NCBI GenBank assembly: GCA_034927815.1
Contig: JAYFPK010000016.1
Coordinates: forward strand, 1 to 64,000
Source of the DNA: Limiplasma sp034927815
GTDB taxonomy: Bacteria > Bacillota > Clostridia > Christensenellales > Aristaeellaceae
Length of the DNA stretch: 64,000 bases
Direction of reading: 5' to 3'
Shown: positions 43,355 through 52,284 of the stretch, one piece after another
How the letters are laid out: each line of letters begins with the position of its first letter
How positions within the stretch are numbered: the first letter of the stretch is position 1
Notes under the pieces: generated by a model
What the model was told of the DNA's origin: nothing
Database searches by the model: none
Seen by the model: the letters and a program-made list of their open reading frames with translations, nothing else
Made by a program: the position numbers and the translations under genes

Positions 43355-43483
43355 CTGCGGCAGCCCGCTTTTCAAAACTGGTTGATAAAAGGCATACGGT
43401 CAACTCATCCTGCTCTTTGGCTGTATCCTCCTAAGGAAAGCCCTTGGAGCGCAAACGCCAAATTCACATTTTTTATTAAATTA

Positions 43484-43656
43484 TTCAACAAAATTTTCAA
43501 CAAATTCTTTAGCGCGCGTATGGCCCGCGTTCTAATAAATTTGTGCAGTATCACCTATCAAGGATGAAAAATAAAGAGAATTTTTCCTTGCGTATTGCAT
43601 TTTCTGGAAAAGCATTTTATAATAAGCTTGCTGAATAGCTAGTAAAATTTGTTGAA
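43484..43656 (+). promoter_or_regulatory. Promoter and repeated TTCAACAAA sites upstream of the flavoprotein operon
   Basis: TTGCAT (43595-43600), 17 bases, TATAAT (43618-43623) is the promoter. TTCAACAAA occurs twice in tandem (43484-43492 and 43496-43504) and once inverted as TTTGTTGAA (43648-43656) just downstream of the start site. This layout suits a repressor binding two distant operators and looping. The rest of the 458-base gap (43288-43745) is AT-rich and contains no gene. Confidence 0.65.
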
Positions 43657-43745
43657 TAATTCCGCTCCGTACCGTTGCGGGTGGTATATTTTGCATTCAA
43701 TCGCAGGAAGGGCGCTGGCCCGTTGCCTGTCAGGAGGGTTTGGGT

Positions 43746-45200
43746 TTGGAGTTTGACATCGCCGTCATCGGCGGGGGCGTGGTGGGCTGCGCGGTGGCAC
43801 GTCTTTTGAGCGCGTATGAGGGAAGCGTGGCGCTGATCGAGCGGGGCCCGGACGTGGCCGATGGCGCCAGCAAGGCCAACAGCGGCATCGTGCATGCGGG
43901 GTTTGACGCGCTGCCCGGCAGCCTCAAGGCGGAGCTGAACGTGGAGGGGGCGCGGATGTACGAGGCGCTTTGCGCCGAGCTGGGAACGCCCTATGCGCGG
44001 CCCGGCGCGCTGGTGCTGGCCTTTGACGAGGAACAGCGCGCCACCGTGGAGGCGCTGTACCGTCAAGGCCTTGCCAACGGCGTGGAGGGGCTTAAGGTCA
44101 TCGGGCGGGAGCGGATTTTGGAGCTGGAGCCTAACGTCAACCCCCAGGTTGTCTGCGCCCTTTGGGCCCGGACCAGCGGCTTGGTCAGCCCTTATGAGCT
44201 CACCTGCGCCCTGGCGGACCACGCGGCGCTTAACGGCGTGACTTTCCTGCTGGAGACCGAGGCGCTGGACATCCGCAAGGAAGAAAACGGCTTCCTCATT
44301 GAAACCAACAAGGGAGAGATCCGCACGCGGCTGCTGGTCAACTGCGCGGGCGTATCCTCCGCAAAGCTCCACAATTTGCTTTCCCCAACGAAGTACGAGA
44401 TCATTCCCCGCAAGGGGGAGTATTACCTGCTGGACCGCAGCGTCGCGCCCGCCTTTACGCGCACGGTGTTCCAGACGCCGGGGAAAATGGGCAAGGGCGT
44501 TCTGGTCAGCCCCACGGCCCACGGAAACCTTTTGCTGGGGCCCACCGCCGAGGATATCGCGGATGACCGGGATACCGCTACCACCGCCGCGGCGCTGCGC
44601 ATGGTCAGCGAGAAGGCGCGCAGAACCTGGCCCACGGAAAGCCTGCGCACCTGCGTGACGACCTTCGCGGGCATCCGCGCCCACGAGAAGGGGGACGACT
44701 TCATCATCGGCCCCACCCAGGGCGCCCAGGGCGCGTATGAGGCCATCGGGGTGGAAAGCCCCGGGCTGTCCGCCGCGCCTGCCATTGCCCAAAGGCTGGT
44801 GGCGCAGATCGCGGAGGATAACCAGATGAAGCAAAAAGCCGGGTGGAAACCCGCGCTGAAGCGCCCCAAGCCCTTTTCCGCCATGAGCAACCAGGAGCGG
44901 GCGGCGGCGTACGCCCAAAATCCGGACTACGGCGCGTTGGTCTGCCGCTGCGAGCAGGTGACGGAAGCGGAGATCCGGGACGCCATCCGTAGGCCGGTGG
45001 GAGCGCGCACCCTGGATGCGGTCAAGCGCCGCACGCGCGCGGGCATGGGCCGCTGCCAGGGCGGATTTTGCAGCCCCCGGGTGCTGGAGATTTTATCCGA
45101 GGAGCTTAGGGTAGAGCCCACCCAGGTTACCAAGTGCGGTGGCAAGAGCGTCTTGCTGGTGGGCACAATCGCTTCGGCAGCCGGGAAGGAGAAGGCATAA
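43746..45200 (+). CDS. GlpA-type FAD-dependent glycerol-3-phosphate dehydrogenase-like protein with BFD iron-sulfur domain
   Basis: 484 residues from the TTG at 43746, eight bases after GGAGG; the TTG at 43740 is too close. The FAD loop is IAVIGGGVVGCAVAR; SKANSGIVHAG is typical of the GlpA/LhgO family. The C-terminal BFD-like [2Fe-2S] domain has cysteines in LVCRCEQVTE and GRCQGGFC. The following two genes (pyridine-nucleotide flavoprotein, DUF1667) complete a three-gene set seen in many Clostridia and thought to oxidise glycerol-3-phosphate in the cytoplasm. Downstream glycerophosphodiesterase and Ugp-like genes support that substrate. Confidence 0.88.
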   Translation: MEFDIAVIGGGVVGCAVARLLSAYEGSVALIERGPDVADGASKANSGIVHAGFDALPGSLKAELNVEGARMYEALCAELGTPYARPGALVLAFDEEQRATVEALYRQGLANGVEGLKVIGRERILELEPNVNPQVVCALWARTSGLVSPYELTCALADHAALNGVTFLLETEALDIRKEENGFLIETNKGEIRTRLLVNCAGVSSAKLHNLLSPTKYEIIPRKGEYYLLDRSVAPAFTRTVFQTPGKMGKGVLVSPTAHGNLLLGPTAEDIADDRDTATTAAALRMVSEKARRTWPTESLRTCVTTFAGIRAHEKGDDFIIGPTQGAQGAYEAIGVESPGLSAAPAIAQRLVAQIAEDNQMKQKAGWKPALKRPKPFSAMSNQERAAAYAQNPDYGALVCRCEQVTEAEIRDAIRRPVGARTLDAVKRRTRAGMGRCQGGFCSPRVLEILSEELRVEPTQVTKCGGKSVLLVGTIASAAGKEKA

Positions 45201-45201
45201 C

Positions 45202-46479
45202 GTGCAAAGCGGCAATATCCAAGCTGTGGACGTATTGGTGATCGGCGCGGGCCCGGCGGGCATGGCGGCGGCCATCGCCGCCCGGGAGGCGGGGGTTTCA
45301 AACCTGTTGGTGCTGGAGCGGGAGGCGGACATGGGCGGCATTTTGCGCCAATGCATCCATAACGGCTTCGGCCTGCACCGCTTCAAGGAGGAGCTCACCG
45401 GGCCCGAGTATGCGCAGCGGGACGTCGACCGGGTCCGGGAGCTGGGCATCGAGGTCCGCTGCGGCACAACGGTATTGAGCCTGGACGAAAGCCGCTTCGT
45501 CACCGCCATCAGCAAGGAGAAGGGGCTGCAGCTCTTCCAGGCGGGGGCGGTGGTGCTGGCCATGGGCTGCCGGGAGCGCCCCTATGGCGCGCTGGGCACC
45601 CCGGGCACGCGCTGCGCCGGCATTTACTCGGCGGGCACGGCCCAGAAGTATGTCAACCTTGAGGGCTATATGCCGGGCAGGCGCGTGGTGATCCTCGGAA
45701 GCGGCGACGTGGGGCTGATCATGGCCCGCCGGATGACCTTGCAAGGGGCGAAGGTGCTGGCCTGCGTCGAGCTGATGCCCTTCTCCAGCGGCCTGAACCG
45801 CAATATCGTGCAGTGCCTGCACGACTATGACATTCCGCTGTACCTGAGCCACACTGTCACCGATGTCCGGGGGCGGGAGCGGCTGGAAGGGGTGACCGTT
45901 TCCCAGGTGGACGAACACCGCAATCCCATCCCCGGCACGGAAAAGGACTTCGATTGCGATACGCTGCTCCTGTCCGTGGGGCTGATCCCTGAAAACGAGC
46001 TCAGCCAGCAGGCGCACATCGAGATGAACCCCCTGACCCAGGGCGCGGTGGTGGACGATGCGCTGCAGACGAGCCAGCCGGGCATCTTCGCCTGCGGAAA
46101 CGTGCTGCACGTGCATGATCTGGTGGATTTCGTCAGCGCCGAGAGCCTCAAGGCCGGCAAGGCGGCGGCGGAGTACGCCATGGGCAAGCGCCGGGAGGGG
46201 CGGTTCGTTCGCGTGAAGGACGGGAACGGCGTGTGCGGCGTGGTGCCGCAGAAGCTGCGCATCCCCCCCGGCGGGGAGGCCGCCCAAAGCGTGCAGGTCA
46301 TGTTCCGCCCGGCGGGGGTGTACGAGAACGCGGCGTTGCGCATTCTGGACGGGGACAAGGAGATCCACAGGGCGAAAAAGCGCATCCTCACCCCCGGGGA
46401 GATGGCGGAGGTTGTGCTCAAGCCCGAGGTGATCTCGGCGCTTTCCGGGGATGACCTGACTGTGCGCATCGATGGGTGA
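45202..46479 (+). CDS. FAD/NAD(P)-dependent oxidoreductase, partner of the GlpA-like protein
   Basis: 425 residues from GTG 45202, six bases after GAAGG and one base after the previous stop. The FAD loop is VLVIGAGPAGMAAAIA; GILRQCIHNGFGLH follows; the NAD loop is VVILGSGDVGLIMAR; FACGNVLHVHDLVD is the FAD-binding end. A class II pyridine nucleotide-disulfide oxidoreductase fold without the redox CxxC. It probably passes electrons between the GlpA-like subunit and NAD(P). Confidence 0.88.
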   Translation: MQSGNIQAVDVLVIGAGPAGMAAAIAAREAGVSNLLVLEREADMGGILRQCIHNGFGLHRFKEELTGPEYAQRDVDRVRELGIEVRCGTTVLSLDESRFVTAISKEKGLQLFQAGAVVLAMGCRERPYGALGTPGTRCAGIYSAGTAQKYVNLEGYMPGRRVVILGSGDVGLIMARRMTLQGAKVLACVELMPFSSGLNRNIVQCLHDYDIPLYLSHTVTDVRGRERLEGVTVSQVDEHRNPIPGTEKDFDCDTLLLSVGLIPENELSQQAHIEMNPLTQGAVVDDALQTSQPGIFACGNVLHVHDLVDFVSAESLKAGKAAAEYAMGKRREGRFVRVKDGNGVCGVVPQKLRIPPGGEAAQSVQVMFRPAGVYENAALRILDGDKEIHRAKKRILTPGEMAEVVLKPEVISALSGDDLTVRIDG

Positions 46480-46495
46480 CGGGGGAGGAATGAGC

Positions 46496-46843
46496 ATGGA
46501 AATTACGTGTATCCTCTGTCCCGTGGGCTGCCGGCTCCAGGTGGCGCTGGAGGACGGGAAGGTAACGGAGGTTGCGGGCAACGGCTGCAAGCGGGGGCAC
46601 GGCTATGCCCTCCAGGAATGCGTCGCGCCCCGGCGCATGGTGACGGCGGTGATGGCGGTGGAAAACCGCAAGACGCCGCTCAGCGTCAAGACCCGCACAC
46701 TGATTCCCAAGACCAGGATTTTCGATTGCATGCGTCAGCTTTCAATGCTCTCGCTGCGCGCGCCGGTCCGTATGGGGGACGTGGTGTGCGCGGATGTCTG
46801 CGGCACGGGCGTGGATGTGGTCGCCACCAAGACGGTGGAATAG
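46496..46843 (+). CDS. DUF1667 small cysteine-rich protein
   Basis: 115 residues from ATG 46496, seven bases after GGGGGAGG; two earlier ATGs are poorly spaced. CILCPVGC near the N-terminus and NGCKRGHGYA provide four cysteines for an iron-sulfur or zinc site. DUF1667 proteins consistently follow the two flavoproteins above and probably serve as a third, electron-transfer subunit of the same complex. Confidence 0.88.
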   Translation: MEITCILCPVGCRLQVALEDGKVTEVAGNGCKRGHGYALQECVAPRRMVTAVMAVENRKTPLSVKTRTLIPKTRIFDCMRQLSMLSLRAPVRMGDVVCADVCGTGVDVVATKTVE

Positions 46844-46867
46844 GGGAAAAGGACGGAGGCTCGGAAA

Positions 46868-47950
46868 ATGCCCAAATCGGTCACCATCGCGCAGGTCGCC
46901 GCGCTGGCGAATGTATCCTCTGCCAGCGTTTCCATGATTCTTAACGGGCGCAGCCTTTCGCGCTTTGCCCCGGAGACGGTCCGGGCCGTGCGGGACGCGG
47001 CGGATACGCTGGGCTACCGCGCAAAGCGCCGCGCCGCCGAGCGCCAGCCAGTGCGCATCATCTGCCCCTCGGTGATGAACCCCTACTACGCGTTCCTATT
47101 GCAAGGGATAGAGCAGGCGGCCTCGGCCAAGGGCTACGATACGGCCTTGCACACCACCTACTGGGACATGGCCAAGGAAAAGCGCCTCACCGAAACCTTC
47201 CGGCCCGAGAACGCCTCGGGCGTGATCTTCGTGATGATCCCGCAGCAGCCGGAGCTGGCCGAGGCCCTCAGCCGCAGGCTGCCCGTGGTGGCCGTGGGCG
47301 ACCGCAGCAGCGAGTTGCACATCGATACCGTGGACGTCAGCAACCGCCGCGCCGGGGAGATGATGGGGGAACACCTCCTGGCGCTGGGGCACAGGCGCGT
47401 GGCCTATATCTCCACCACCCTGGACGCTACGCACTCCGCCCGCGTGCTGCGCCTGAAAGGCCTGCAGCGCGCCTTCGCCCGGGAACCCTCGGCGGAGGAG
47501 ATCCGCGTGATCTCCACCGAAGTCACCCCCCGGCAGGAGCTGGGGGTGACGGACATCGAGCACGAGGTGGGGCTGCGCCTCACCGAGCGCTGCCTGAAGC
47601 AAGCCCCTGAAGTAACGGCCTTCGCCGCCATCAACGACATGGTGGCCTACGGCGTTTTGGACGCGCTGCTGCAGCGGGGCCTGCGGGTGCCCCAGGACTA
47701 CAGCGTCTGCGGCTTTGATAACATCTACCCCTCCCGCTTCCTGCGCATTGGGCTGACCACGGTGGAGCACTCCATTGAGGCGCTGGGGCAAAGCGCCTTC
47801 CACCTGCTGATGGAGAAGATAGAGGGCCGGGAAAACACCAACGGGGAGGACGCATTCACGCGCATCGAATACCGGAGCCGGCTGATCGTACGGGATACGA
47901 CGGGTGCGCCGCGTGCGGACGTCCTTGAGGAAAGAAAAGTGAGCGTATGA
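46868..47950 (+). CDS. LacI-family transcriptional regulator of the glycerophosphodiester operon
   Basis: 360 residues. The helix-turn-helix is TIAQVAALANVSSASVSMIL and the hinge region RRAAERQPVRI. It lies inside the operon, 24 bases after the DUF1667 gene and overlapping the GDPD gene (ATGA), so it is expressed with the genes it presumably controls. Confidence 0.92.
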   Translation: MPKSVTIAQVAALANVSSASVSMILNGRSLSRFAPETVRAVRDAADTLGYRAKRRAAERQPVRIICPSVMNPYYAFLLQGIEQAASAKGYDTALHTTYWDMAKEKRLTETFRPENASGVIFVMIPQQPELAEALSRRLPVVAVGDRSSELHIDTVDVSNRRAGEMMGEHLLALGHRRVAYISTTLDATHSARVLRLKGLQRAFAREPSAEEIRVISTEVTPRQELGVTDIEHEVGLRLTERCLKQAPEVTAFAAINDMVAYGVLDALLQRGLRVPQDYSVCGFDNIYPSRFLRIGLTTVEHSIEALGQSAFHLLMEKIEGRENTNGEDAFTRIEYRSRLIVRDTTGAPRADVLEERKVSV

Positions 47951-48672
47951 CGAAGGTTTTTGGACACCGGGGATTCAGCGGGAACTATCCGGAGAATACC
48001 ATGCTGGCTTTCCGTGAGGCGGAGCGGAGCGGCGCGGAGGGCATCGAAACGGACGTGCACCTCACCCGGGACGGCGTGCCTGTGCTGATCCACGACGAGA
48101 GGGTGGACCGCACCACCAATGGCGCCGGGGACGTGCGGGATTACACCCTTGCGGAGCTGCAAAAGCTGGACGCGCGCTGGAAGTTCGGCGGCAGCGTGCC
48201 GTTTCAGACCATTCCCACTTTGGAGGAGTATCTGGACTTCATGCTGGGCAACAGGCTGCTCACCAATATCGAGCTCAAGACCAGCGTATACGAGTACCCC
48301 GGCCTGGAGGAAAAGGTTGTGGAGATGGTGGGGCGCTTTGGCCTGACGGACCGGGTCTGGTACTCGTCGTTCAACCATTTCTCCGTCCTGCGGGCCAAGG
48401 CGCTCTGCCCCCAGGCCAAGTGCGGGCTGCTGCTGGATTGCTGGCTGGTGGGCGCGGGGGAGTACGGCAAGCGCCTGGGCATGCAGACCATCAACGGCTG
48501 CACGCCGTACTTCAAACCCGAAGTCGTGGAGGAGATCCACGCGTCGGGGCTGGAAGCGCTGGCGTGGACGCCCAACGAGCCGGAGGACCTGCGCAGGCTG
48601 GCCGCCGCCGGGGCGGACGTGCTGATCACCAATTACCCGGACCGCGGGCTTGAGGCCGTCCGCGGAGGTTGA
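47947..48672 (+). CDS. Glycerophosphodiester phosphodiesterase (GDPD, UgpQ-like)
   Basis: Hydrolyses glycerophosphodiesters to glycerol-3-phosphate and an alcohol. 241 residues, no signal peptide, so cytoplasmic like UgpQ. Catalytic residues are His7-Arg8 (GHRG), Glu34 and Asp36 (IETDVH) and His49 (LIHDE), the full GDPD set. EAGADVLITNYPD-like AAGADVLITNYPD closes the barrel. It is coupled to the upstream LacI gene and precedes the importer. Confidence 0.93.
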   Translation: MTKVFGHRGFSGNYPENTMLAFREAERSGAEGIETDVHLTRDGVPVLIHDERVDRTTNGAGDVRDYTLAELQKLDARWKFGGSVPFQTIPTLEEYLDFMLGNRLLTNIELKTSVYEYPGLEEKVVEMVGRFGLTDRVWYSSFNHFSVLRAKALCPQAKCGLLLDCWLVGAGEYGKRLGMQTINGCTPYFKPEVVEEIHASGLEALAWTPNEPEDLRRLAAAGADVLITNYPDRGLEAVRGG

Positions 48673-48705
48673 CGCCACTCCCATGCCATAAGGAGGGATT
48701 TTCCT

Positions 48706-49611
48706 ATGCGAGCGGATGTTTCCGTCAAAAGGGTGGCCCAAAGGCCGCTCAGGGCGCGGGCCTATGAGCGGGTGGAACCATACCTGTTTTTGCTGCCCGC
48801 GCTGATCATCTTCGGCTGTTTCCTGTACTATCCCTTCTTTCGCACCATCTACCTGAGCACCTACCTCACCAACAAGCTGGGCCAGGCCAAGGTGTTTGTG
48901 GGCTTCAAAAACTACGCGGACATCTTTGCCAGCCAGTCCTTCTGGAACAGCCTGCTGGTCACCTTCCAGTTCGTGGTGATCGTGGCGCTGGGGGGCTTGC
49001 TGGTGGGCCTCACCACGAGCCTGCTGACCGTGAACAAATACCGGGGCGTGACCGTAGCCAGCGCCACCTATGCCATGCCCATCGCCATCGCCTCTGCGGC
49101 GGCGTCCATGAGCTTCCGCATGATTCTGCATCCCACCAACGGCCTATTGAACATCCTGATGGGCACGCGGATCGGCTGGACGGGGGACCCGGCCTACGCG
49201 CTGGGGTCCGTGGCGCTGATGACGGTGTGGCTGGCCTCGGGCATCAACTTCATCTTTATCAGCGCGGGATTGCGCAACATCCCGGCGGAACAGTATGAAA
49301 GCGCCTCCATCGACGGCGCGGGCTACTGGAGAAGGCTTTTCCACATTACGCTGCCGGCGCTCTCGCCCACGCTGTTCTTCCAGATTCTCATCAATATCAT
49401 CAACGCCTTCCAATCCTTCAGCCAGATCAAGCTCCTTACCCAGGGAGGCCCCGGCGAGGCCACCAACGTCATCGTGTACGCGATTTACCGGGACGCGTTT
49501 TTCAACTTCCGCTTCGGCACTGCCGCGGCGCGCTCCGTCATCCTGTTTTTGATCATGCTCATCATTACTTTGATCCAGTTCAGCAGCGAGAAAAGGAGCG
49601 TGCATTACTGA
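48706..49611 (+). CDS. ABC transporter permease, UgpA-like
   Basis: 301 residues, first permease of a CUT1-type importer with about six membrane segments. The EAA loop reads EQYESASIDGAGYWRRLFHI, ending a long hydrophobic section typical of UgpA/MalF. RBS AAGGAGGGATTTTCC. Its stop overlaps the next start by one base (TGATG). Confidence 0.92.
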   Translation: MRADVSVKRVAQRPLRARAYERVEPYLFLLPALIIFGCFLYYPFFRTIYLSTYLTNKLGQAKVFVGFKNYADIFASQSFWNSLLVTFQFVVIVALGGLLVGLTTSLLTVNKYRGVTVASATYAMPIAIASAAASMSFRMILHPTNGLLNILMGTRIGWTGDPAYALGSVALMTVWLASGINFIFISAGLRNIPAEQYESASIDGAGYWRRLFHITLPALSPTLFFQILINIINAFQSFSQIKLLTQGGPGEATNVIVYAIYRDAFFNFRFGTAAARSVILFLIMLIITLIQFSSEKRSVHY

Positions 49612-50477
49612 TGACGACGCAAACCTTGGCCCGCCAAAGCCTTACCCGTACCGGAAGGCGCAGGCGCTGGAGGAACTTCGGGAACCTTCTGCTGAACCTG
49701 CCGCTGATGCTGGTGATTCTGGTGCCGCTTTTGTATACGTTGAGCATCTCCGTGATGCCCTCGCACGAGATCTACAAAAACCACCTGATCCCCTCCTCCG
49801 TGAACTTCGCCAACTACGTCAACGCCTTTACCAACCCCAACTACAACTTCATGCGCTTCATCCTCAACTCCTTTATCGTATCCACCTGCGTGATGCTGGG
49901 GCAGATGGTTACCTGCTCGATGGCGGCCTTCGCCTTCTCCTTCCTGGAGTTCAAGGGCAAGAAGGTGCTCTTTCTGTGCATTTTGGCTACGATGATGATC
50001 CCCGGGGAGGCCACGATCATCGCCAACTACCTCACCGTCAGCCGCTGGGGCTGGCTGGATAGCTACCAGGCGCTGATCGTGCCCTACCTCACCAGCGCCA
50101 TGGGCATCTTCCTGCTGCGGCAGAACTACCTCACCTTCGCCCAGGAGCTTCACGAGGCGGCGCGCCTGGACGGCTGCGGCAACTGGCGGTTTCTGGGCTC
50201 CATTGCCATCCCCCTGAGCCGCCCGGCCCTGGGGGCGCTGGGGGCGTACGTATTCCTCAACACCTGGAACCAGTACATGTGGCCGCTGTTGGTCACCAAC
50301 AGTTCCAGCTACCGCACCGTGCAGATCGGCATCAGCATGCTCTACGACATCGACGCGGAGGCGCTGGGCCTCATGATGGCCGGGGTGATCATCGTCATCG
50401 TTCCCTCGCTGAGCATCTTCATCTTCATGCAGAAGCAGCTCATCAACGGCCTGATGGCGGGGGCGGTTAAGGGTTAA
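49611..50477 (+). CDS. ABC transporter permease, UgpE-like
   Basis: 288 residues, start ATG 49611. The EAA loop is ELHEAARLDGCGNWRFLGSI and the C-terminus is QLINGLMAGAVKG, characteristic of UgpE/MalG permeases. Forms the channel with the previous gene; no ATPase subunit is encoded in the window. Confidence 0.92.
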   Translation: MTTQTLARQSLTRTGRRRRWRNFGNLLLNLPLMLVILVPLLYTLSISVMPSHEIYKNHLIPSSVNFANYVNAFTNPNYNFMRFILNSFIVSTCVMLGQMVTCSMAAFAFSFLEFKGKKVLFLCILATMMIPGEATIIANYLTVSRWGWLDSYQALIVPYLTSAMGIFLLRQNYLTFAQELHEAARLDGCGNWRFLGSIAIPLSRPALGALGAYVFLNTWNQYMWPLLVTNSSSYRTVQIGISMLYDIDAEALGLMMAGVIIVIVPSLSIFIFMQKQLINGLMAGAVKG

Positions 50478-50532
50478 TTGATTGCGCCGCAGAATGGGCG
50501 CGTCAAATAAAAATGAAAAGGAGACTTGGAAA

Positions 50533-51861
50533 ATGAAGAAACTGTTGTCCCTCCTTCTCGCAATCGCGGTGCTGATGAGCTTCGGCTCATTCGCGCTGGC
50601 GGAAGCCCCGGTGGAGCTCACCTTCTGGCACTCCATGGGCGGCGTCAACGGCGAGGCCATCACCAAGCTGGTGGACGACTTCAACGCGGCCTACGAAGGC
50701 AAAATCAAGGTCAACATCGAGTACCAGGGAACCTATGACGACGCCATCAACAAGATCCAGGCGGCGGGCATGAGCTCCATGCCCTGCGACGTGGTTCAGA
50801 TCTACGACATCGGCACCCGCTTCATGATCGACAGCGGCTGGGCCCTGCCGGTGCAGGAGATGATCGACGGGGAAGGTTACGATATCTCCCAGATCGAGCC
50901 CAACATCGCGGCGTATTACACCATCGACGGCAAGCTCTACTCCATGCCCTTCAACAGCTCCACCCCGCTGCTGTACTACAACAAAACCGCCTTTGAAAAG
51001 GCCGGGCTTGATCCCGAAACCCCGCCCAAGAACTTCGACGAGATCATCGCCATGTCCGAAAAGCTGCTCATCAAGGACGACAGCGGCAAGGTCGTCCAGT
51101 ACGGCTTCTCCATGGGCAACTACGGCTGGTTCTTTGAGCAATGGGTCGGCAGGATGGGCCTGCACTATGTGGACAACAACAACGGCCGCGGAGCCGAGCC
51201 CGCCACCAAGGTCGTCTTTGACGAAAACGGAGGCGCGAAGGCCATCCTGGGCATGTGGAAGAAGCTCATGGACGAGGGGATCATCACCTACCTCGGCCAG
51301 GGCAACAACGACGCCAAGGCCGCCTTCATCAGCGGCGACATCGCCATCACGCTGGAGTCCACCGCGGCCCTCAAGAGCCTGCTGGTGAACGTGGGCGACG
51401 CCTTTGAAATCGGCACCGGCTACTTCCCCTCCATCGGCGCGGAGGATGTGGGCGGCGTGTCCATCGGCGGCGGCTCCCTGTGGATGCTGGCTACCGGCGA
51501 CGACGCGCGGCAAAAGGCCTCCTGGGAGTTCGTCAAGTTTATGATCGCGCCCGAGCAGCAGGCCTACTGGAACGCCCAGACCGGCTACTTCCCCATCACC
51601 GTCGCCACCCACGAGCTGGATGCGTTCAAGGAGAACCTGGCGCAGTACCCGCAGTTCGGCACCGCCATCGACCAGCTGCATAACGAGACCTCCGCGGAGT
51701 ACGTGGGCTCCTTGCTGAGCGTGTTCCCGGAGGCCCGCCAGCTGGTGCAGACCTACACCGAGAAGCTCATCAACGGCGAGCTTGACCTGGATACCACCGT
51801 GGCGAACCTCGCCGCAGAGGTGAACAACGCCATTGAGATCTATAACCTGACCAACGAATAG
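50533..51861 (+). CDS. Extracellular binding protein, UgpB-like
   Basis: 442 residues from ATG 50533 with a signal peptide (MKKLLSLLLAIAVLMSFGSF, cut near ALAEA). The mature start VELTFWHSMGGVNGEAI closely resembles UgpB (FWHSM motif), and GGGSLWML and KASWEFVKFM follow. With GDPD and the GlpA-like genes, the ligand is probably sn-glycerol-3-phosphate or a glycerophosphodiester. No lipobox cysteine is visible. Confidence 0.9.
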   Translation: MKKLLSLLLAIAVLMSFGSFALAEAPVELTFWHSMGGVNGEAITKLVDDFNAAYEGKIKVNIEYQGTYDDAINKIQAAGMSSMPCDVVQIYDIGTRFMIDSGWALPVQEMIDGEGYDISQIEPNIAAYYTIDGKLYSMPFNSSTPLLYYNKTAFEKAGLDPETPPKNFDEIIAMSEKLLIKDDSGKVVQYGFSMGNYGWFFEQWVGRMGLHYVDNNNGRGAEPATKVVFDENGGAKAILGMWKKLMDEGIITYLGQGNNDAKAAFISGDIAITLESTAALKSLLVNVGDAFEIGTGYFPSIGAEDVGGVSIGGGSLWMLATGDDARQKASWEFVKFMIAPEQQAYWNAQTGYFPITVATHELDAFKENLAQYPQFGTAIDQLHNETSAEYVGSLLSVFPEARQLVQTYTEKLINGELDLDTTVANLAAEVNNAIEIYNLTNE

Positions 51862-51896
51862 CCGAGGCGGAACCCATCCGCTGACCCGTCGTCAAA

Positions 51897-51920
51897 GAGG
51901 GGGCGCGCAAGCGCCCCCTC
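51897..51920 (+). terminator. Perfect 10-bp GC hairpin after the UgpB-like gene
   Basis: GAGGGGGCGC (51897-51906), a GCAA loop and GCGCCCCCTC (51911-51920). The GNRA-type tetraloop and GC stem are very stable. The bases after it (CAACCC) are not T-rich, so it may act as an mRNA 3' end stabiliser rather than an intrinsic terminator. Confidence 0.6.
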
Positions 51921-52102
51921 CAACCCACACAGGGAGCATCCTGGCGGTTCCCGATGTGCCACCAAAGCGCTTGCCAACGCGCCGGAAGGGGAGGGCAAGG
52001 GCCCCCGCGCCACCCGGCAAAGCCCCTGGTTTCCAGTTCCCCTGTTTTTTTCGCTTGCCACGCGTTTTCCAGGCGGCTCCCACTGCCCCCGGTACTCCCG
52101 GC

Positions 52103-52284
52103 TTGTGGCTGCCTGCGTTTTCGTATATACTTCTGCCATCTTAATTTTTCCTGCCAAGCCGGTATGGAGCCAGAAAGCTGCCCCGCGAGGCCATGCCGCG
52201 GGCGCTTTGGCAGCCTCGGCCATAGGGGAAGCACTTGATAAGCCCGCCCCGGCAACGGGAATGCGGGCGGGGAGGGTGAAGGGT
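52103..52284 (+). promoter_or_regulatory. Promoter and structured leader of the MgtC-family gene
   Basis: TTGTGG (52103-52108), 17 bases, TATACT (52126-52131) predicts a start near 52138 and a leader of about 147 bases. In the leader GCTGCC (52178-52183) can pair with GGCAGC (52209-52214), enclosing CCGCG/CGCGG. It does not show the conserved core of the M-box or yybP riboswitches that I know. The rest of the 51921-52100 stretch has no gene. Confidence 0.45.

Noticed and set aside
39967..43745. CRISPR array, tRNA genes or transposon ends
   Set aside because: No regularly spaced direct repeats, no T-arm signature and no transposase in these or other intergenic regions.
52138..52284. M-box or yybP-ykoY riboswitch before mgtC
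   Set aside because: The conserved core sequences of these classes that I know are not present, although the leader is foldable.
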